From: Streptomyces sp. DH24
GTDB taxonomy: Bacteria > Actinomycetota > Actinomycetes > Streptomycetales > Streptomycetaceae
Reading direction: 5' to 3'
Assembly (NCBI RefSeq): GCF_029813775.1
Contig: NZ_JARVKW010000055.1
Span: forward strand, 1-44,307
DNA length: 44,307 nucleotides
The notes beneath the pieces were generated by a model, which searched no databases, was not told the origin of the DNA, and saw nothing but the letters and a program-made list of their open reading frames with translations. Positions 40,902 to 44,307 of the stretch are shown piece by piece (positions within the stretch are counted from its first letter, which is position 1; every line of letters begins with the position of its first letter). The translations under genes were made by a program, and so were the position numbers.

Positions 40902-41268
40902 TCCTTGACCAACCAGGAGCAGCCGGACAGGGAGCGGATCGAGGCCGCTAACGCCTGGAGGACAAGGGGTACGTCTTCGCCTCCCCGACTGGCGGCCCCC
41001 TCAGCCCGGACGTCGACTTCCACGTCTGGAAGAAGCTGCTGATCTCGAAGAAGCTCCTGAAGGAGGCGGGCGTTCGAGATGGCCGTCTCCACGATGCTCA
41101 CCACACCGCCGTGACCGTCCTCCTGATCCTCGGCGTCCCGGACGTCGTGGTCGACGCGATCATGGTTGGAGCCCGGGGGAGCGGCTGGCCCGTATGCGCG
41201 CCCGGTACACGCGCGTCACCGGGGCGCTGCTGCGGAAGGTCGCACAACAAGCCGGAGACGCGCTCTAG
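40902..41268 (+). pseudogene. Tyrosine integrase remnant (catalytic domain)
   Basis: Three frames together give a phage/AICE-type integrase end: LTNQEQPDRERIEAANAW, then GYVFASPTGGPLSPDVDFHVWKK and GRLHDAHHTAVTVLLILGVPDVVVDAIM, then GWSPGERLARMRARYTRVTGALLRK to TAG 41266. One base is missing after TGG at 40956-40958 (before 40961) and one near 41164. The catalytic HxxR (normally HDARH) has His at the Arg position (codon CAC at 41099-41101, one transition from CGC). The nucleophile Tyr (ARYTRVT) is kept. The N-terminal half is absent. It is followed by a terminator. Confidence 0.85.
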
Positions 41269-41303
41269 GAGCAGCCAGTGGGCCACTGAGACGGATGACG
41301 GGC

Positions 41304-41336
41304 GAGAGCCCCGACCCACCATGGGTCGGGGCTCTC
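41304..41336 (+). terminator. Terminator after the integrase remnant
   Basis: Perfect 14-bp stem GAGAGCCCCGACCC / GGGTCGGGGCTCTC with loop ACCAT, 36 nt after the integrase stop. Confidence 0.8.
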
Positions 41337-41395
41337 TCGTCTGCTCAAGCGAGCATGGAGTGTCTACGTCAGCGCAGGGCGCACCGTCTCGGTGG

Positions 41396-41563
41396 TCAGC
41401 GCGTGACGGCCACGAGCACCGTCATCAGCGCCGCCATCATCATCACGCCACTCATCGCGGCCTGGATAGGCCCGGCCAGGGTGGGGAACATACGCACCGC
41501 CGCGCCGAGCGCCAAGGCGACGAGGAGCGTCACAACGACGAGCACCATGGCGAGCACGAGCAT
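41396..41563 (-). CDS. Small two-helix membrane protein (mobile-element type?)
   Basis: From ATG 41563 the protein has 55 residues: MLVLAMVLVVVTLLVALALGA, a short basic/aromatic turn (AVRMFPTLAG), and a second helix (AAMSGVMMMAALMTVLVAV). In-frame sequence extends upstream to 41704 and the start is uncertain, with no clear ribosome binding site. Small two-helix proteins are common among spread (Spd) genes of Streptomyces conjugative elements, but no direct match is claimed. Confidence 0.5.
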   Translation of the reverse strand: MLVLAMVLVVVTLLVALALGAAVRMFPTLAGPIQAAMSGVMMMAALMTVLVAVTR

Positions 41564-41976
41564 GTTCAAGGTCGTCGAGCGTCCTTCGCCAGGGCGTGCC
41601 GTCTGCACGCACGGGCGGAGCGACTGGGCTCCACCCCTTCCAGGGACTGCGGGGGGTTCCCGACAGCGCGCTGAGTGTGAGTGACGTGAGGGCAAGCGCC
41701 GCAACCCTCATCTGAGCTGCGATTTTGTCGACTCGACGTGGTGATCCGCTCGGCCTTACACCCTTGGGTGGTTAGGCGCGCAACTCTCTCACCGGTGTGC
41801 GCGGGCAAACTCGAAGGCGGCGCATCTGCGTGCTGGTCAGCCGTGGTCTAGCCGTTGTTGGTAACAGGTGGGTGCGTAAACCTGCTGAGTGGGAGAAGGC
41901 CGGTCGGCGCTGGGTGTGAGACTCGAGCACGGGTGTGCACGGTGCCGGCCCAGAGGCCAATTGGGACGGACAACGC
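41564..41976. other. Interval between accessory region and tRNA-Ser(GGA)
   Basis: No supported gene. Apart from a possible N-terminal extension of the small membrane protein, frames have no family features. This is the likely right border of the accessory region. Confidence 0.5.
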
Positions 41977-42010
41977 CGAAGGGCCCCACCGCGAACGGTG
42001 GGGCCCTTCG
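41977..42010 (-). terminator. Terminator after tRNA-Ser(GGA)
   Basis: Perfect 15-bp stem from CGAAGGGCCCCACCG (41977-41991) to its complement (41996-42010), loop CGAA, 24 nt downstream of the tRNA on the minus strand. Confidence 0.85.
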
Positions 42011-42034
42011 ACATCGTGCCCGGTGAGGCACTGG

Positions 42035-42119
42035 CGGAGGATACGAGATTCGAACTCGTGAGGGGTTGCCCCCAACACGCTTTCCAAGCGTGCGCCCTAG
42101 GCCTCTAGGCGAATCCTCC
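42035..42119 (-). tRNA. tRNA-Ser(GGA)
   Basis: Minus strand: acceptor GGAGGAT pairs with ATCCTCC, discriminator G. Anticodon loop TTGGAAA between CACGC-side and GCGTG-side stems gives GGA (UCC/UCU codons). A long variable arm and TTCGAAT T-loop are present. CCA is not encoded. tRNA-Ser genes are frequent integration targets, which fits the scar to its left. Confidence 0.96.
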
Positions 42120-42184
42120 GCCAGGAACATTACATGACGGCGGGGAGTGCTCGCGAACTCGTTCCCTGCCTGTGGGATCGGGTA

Positions 42185-42282
42185 GGCTGTGCGCAGCCCC
42201 TCACGCGGCGCTATCTGACTGAACTCCCCCAGGGCCGGAAGGCAGCAAGGGTAGGTTGGCTCTGGCGGGTGCGTGGGGGGCG
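42185..42282 (+). ncRNA. ffs: Signal recognition particle RNA (small bacterial 4.5S type)
   Basis: The conserved SRP domain is seen: GAACTCCCCCAGGGCCGGAA followed by GGCAGCAAGGGTAG, with the GGAA tetraloop closing the apical stem. CAGCCCCTCACGC near the 5' end pairs with GCGTGGGGGG near the 3' end. It binds Ffh for co-translational targeting of membrane proteins. Ends are approximate. Confidence 0.93.
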
Positions 42283-42323
42283 TTTGCGTTCGGACGGAGT
42301 CCGCTCGGTTCCCATCCCGGTAC

Positions 42324-42380
42324 CGGTCCACGCTCCAGGTCGCGGTCCACGCTCCAGGTCGCGGTCCACGCTCCAGGTCT
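42324..42380. repeat. Three tandem copies of a 19-bp repeat
   Basis: CGGTCCACGCTCCAGGTCG at 42324, 42343 and 42362 (last base differs in the third). It lies between the SRP RNA gene and dnaX, followed by further GGTCC-rich short repeats. Confidence 0.85.
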
Positions 42381-42517
42381 GGTCCGGTCCGCGGTCCCGG
42401 TCCGGAACCAGTTCCCGGCCCCCGGTCTCCCCTCCCTCGGAGGCCCCGCACCCTCGCTGCTCCCGCAGGCGTGACCTTCCCCGCGTTCCGCGGCGGGACT
42501 CGTTGTCGGTGGGCGCC

Positions 42518-42535
42518 TATAACCTCGTATGCGTG
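42518..42535 (+). promoter_or_regulatory. Strong -10 element giving a (nearly) leaderless dnaX mRNA
   Basis: TATAAC at 42518-42523, striking in this GC-rich DNA, ends 9 nt before GTG 42533. There is no Shine-Dalgarno sequence in between. No good -35 is seen at 16-18 nt. Confidence 0.55.
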
Positions 42536-44307
42536 TCGTCTCTCGCGCTGTACCGCCGCTATCGCCCGGAGTCGTTCGCCGAGGTCATCGGGCAGGAGCA
42601 TGTCACCGACCCGTTGCAGCAGGCGCTGCGGAACAACCGGGTCAATCACGCGTACCTGTTCAGCGGTCCGCGTGGCTGCGGCAAGACGACCAGCGCGCGG
42701 ATCCTGGCCCGCTGTCTGAACTGCGAGCAGGGACCCACGCCGACCCCGTGCGGCGAGTGCCAGTCCTGCCGCGACCTCGCGCGCAACGGTCCCGGTTCCA
42801 TCGACGTCATCGAGATCGACGCCGCCTCGCACGGTGGTGTGGACGACGCCCGTGACCTGCGCGAAAAGGCCTTCTTCGGGCCGGCCGGCAGCCGGTACAA
42901 GATCTACATCATCGACGAGGCCCACATGGTCACGTCGGCCGGTTTCAACGCCCTGCTGAAGGTCGTCGAGGAGCCCCCGGAGCACCTCAAGTTCATCTTT
43001 GCGACCACCGAGCCCGAGAAGGTCATCGGGACGATCCGGTCGCGTACGCACCACTACCCCTTCCGCCTCGTGCCGCCCGGCACCCTGCGGGAGTACCTGG
43101 GCGAGGTGTGCGCGAAGGAGGAGATCCCGGTCGAGGACGGTGTCCTCCCGCTCGTCGTGCGGGCCGGCGGCGGTTCCGTGCGTGACTCCATGTCCGTCAT
43201 GGACCAGCTGCTCGCCGGCGCCGGGGCGGACGGTGTGACATACGCCATGGCCACCTCCCTGCTCGGCTACACCGACGGGTCCCTGCTCGACTCCGTGGTC
43301 GAGGCCTTCGCCACCGGCGACGGCGCCGCCGCCTTCGAGGTCGTGGACCGCGTCATCGAAGGCGGCAACGACCCCCGGCGCTTCGTCGCCGACCTGCTCG
43401 AACGCCTCCGCGACCTCGTGATTCTGGCCGCCGTTCCGGACGCCGCCGAGAAAGGGCTCATCGACGCCCCCGCCGACGTCATCGAGCGGATGCAGGCCCA
43501 GGCGAGCACCTTCGGCGCCGCCGAGCTGAGCCGCGCCGCCGACCTCGTCAACGAAGGCCTCACCGAGATGCGGGGCGCCCATTCCCCCCGCCTCCAGCTC
43601 GAACTCATCTGCGCCCGTGTCCTGCTGCCCGCCGCCTACGGCGACGAGCGGTCCGTCATGGCCCGCCTCGACCGGATCGAGCGCGGCGTCTCCTTCTCCG
43701 CGGGAGCGGGCGCGCCCGCCATGGGGTACGTGCCCGGCCCCGACGCCCACGCGGCAGCCGCTACGCCACCCGCGTCCGTACCGTCACCGCCCGCGTCCGT
43801 ACCGCCCGGGGGTGGCCCCGCGGCGGCCCGTGCCGCGGTGCGCGCCGCGGGCGGCGGCCCCGGAGCCCCGGCCGGCGGACCCGGAACCCCGGGTGCCGCG
43901 GCTGGAGTGGCTGCCGGTGGTCCGGCGGCAGGTGCGCCCAGTGGGGCCAGTGCACCCAGGGGGGCCGGTCTGCCTGGTGGGGCCGGGGGACCCAGCACCT
44001 CCGATGCATCGTCCGGTGTCGCCGGTACTTCCGGCCCTTCTCCCTCCGGCCCCTCGGCCACCCCCAGTACCACCAGCACCCCCAGTACTCCCAGCGCCCC
44101 GGGCACGCAGAGCCCGATGGCCGCCCCCGCCCCCACCTCAACCCCGGCGCCCACCCCGCAGCCTTCCGCCCCTCAGCCCACCCAGCCCCCGGCCGCCCCC
44201 GCCCCCGCTCCCGGCGCCTGGCCCACCCCCCCCACCCCCGGCGGCGGACGCAGGCCCGGGGGCTGGCCCACCGCTGCTCCCGCGGGCGGTGGACAACCCC
44301 CCGCCGC
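42533..44307 (+). CDS. dnaX: DNA polymerase III subunit gamma/tau (3' end outside window)
   Basis: The clamp-loader ATPase of the replisome; at least 591 codons are in the window. The start GTG-TCG-TCT at 42533 leads into LALYRRYRPESFAEVIGQEHV. Walker A GPRGCGKTT (about 45-53), zinc-site cysteines in CLNC...PCGECQSC, Walker B IIDEAHM (about 124) and the sensor region FATTEP are intact, followed by domain III (to about 375). From about residue 395 there is a very long Pro/Ala/Gly/Ser-rich linker with Thr/Pro/Ser runs; the tau-specific C-terminus lies beyond the edge. No slippery poly-A frameshift site is seen in the part present. Confidence 0.95.
   Translation, partial: MSSLALYRRYRPESFAEVIGQEHVTDPLQQALRNNRVNHAYLFSGPRGCGKTTSARILARCLNCEQGPTPTPCGECQSCRDLARNGPGSIDVIEIDAASHGGVDDARDLREKAFFGPAGSRYKIYIIDEAHMVTSAGFNALLKVVEEPPEHLKFIFATTEPEKVIGTIRSRTHHYPFRLVPPGTLREYLGEVCAKEEIPVEDGVLPLVVRAGGGSVRDSMSVMDQLLAGAGADGVTYAMATSLLGYTDGSLLDSVVEAFATGDGAAAFEVVDRVIEGGNDPRRFVADLLERLRDLVILAAVPDAAEKGLIDAPADVIERMQAQASTFGAAELSRAADLVNEGLTEMRGAHSPRLQLELICARVLLPAAYGDERSVMARLDRIERGVSFSAGAGAPAMGYVPGPDAHAAAATPPASVPSPPASVPPGGGPAAARAAVRAAGGGPGAPAGGPGTPGAAAGVAAGGPAAGAPSGASAPRGAGLPGGAGGPSTSDASSGVAGTSGPSPSGPSATPSTTSTPSTPSAPGTQSPMAAPAPTSTPAPTPQPSAPQPTQPPAAPAPAPGAWPTPPTPGGGRRPGGWPTAAPAGGGQPPA

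Noticed and set aside
40700..41104. 134-codon minus-strand frame opposite the integrase remnant
   Set aside because: It is the antisense of integrase-like sequence, which has clear family motifs on the plus strand.

Overview
The window is a stretch of Streptomyces (or very close actinomycete) chromosome. The evidence is the very high GC content with GC-rich third codon positions, many GTG starts and ATGA/GTGA overlaps, and a typical gene set: subtilisin-inhibitor-like protein, tandem SigB/F-type sigma factors, ANTAR and STAS regulators, DmdR/IdeR-type iron box and a CopC-CopD fusion. From memory, not checked, the order sigF-sigN-tadA-upp-dnaX is that of the S. coelicolor chromosome core. No identity to a named species is claimed.

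Layout. 1-2.9 kb: a PAS/histidine-kinase-like protein (C-terminal tail cut by the window edge) and a secreted protease inhibitor. 3.1-3.6 kb: tRNA-Ser(GCU) and tRNA-Arg(ACG) with terminators. 3.6-6.1 kb: a hypothetical protein, a DUF2797 protein and a metal-dependent amidohydrolase. 6.1-12.3 kb: a response regulator/histidine kinase pair, translationally coupled, followed by a GT2-GtrA fusion and a GT-C transferase; together they look like a signal-controlled surface glycosylation unit. 12.3-14.7 kb: an MFS exporter and a TetR regulator with a perfect palindrome touching the exporter start codon. 14.7-17.3 kb: a flavin/F420-type oxidoreductase, a STAS protein and two GAF-ANTAR proteins. 17.3-21.4 kb: a MarR-MFS-YceI operon in which both the MFS and the YceI proteins carry carboxypeptidase-regulatory-like beta-sandwich domains. 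21.5-24.1 kb: a small membrane protein, then sigN and sigF with shared ACATGT-centred motifs upstream. 24.3-29.8 kb: housekeeping and small genes (Dabb protein, tRNA-Ser(CGA), tadA and its partner, upp, LytR_C protein, a ParB-like/VapB-labelled protein) separated by three degenerate minisatellites, then a decayed HerA-like ATPase. 30.4-38.7 kb: a HhH-GPD DNA-repair protein, a siderophore-interacting reductase facing an iron box, a four-gene operon (penicillin-acylase family, GNAT, cupin, SDR), a CopC/CopD copper protein and a small membrane protein.

38.7-42.0 kb is an accessory scar. It holds a C-terminal fragment of a DUF234 ATPase, an intact 343-residue helix-turn-helix protein of clearly lower GC and foreign codon use, a tRNA-3'-end-like sequence, a tyrosine integrase remnant with two frameshifts and a lost catalytic arginine, and a small membrane protein. 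tRNA-Ser(GGA), the SRP RNA gene and dnaX (running off the right edge) follow.

The best candidates for new biology are the iron-box-linked amidase operon, the two-component/surface-glycosylation unit with its start-codon hairpin, the MFS-beta-sandwich fusion with its YceI partner, the degenerate PAS kinase with an AT-hook-like tail, and the low-GC orphan regulator kept in a dying integrative element. All GC and repeat statements are by eye; no alignment or database search was run.
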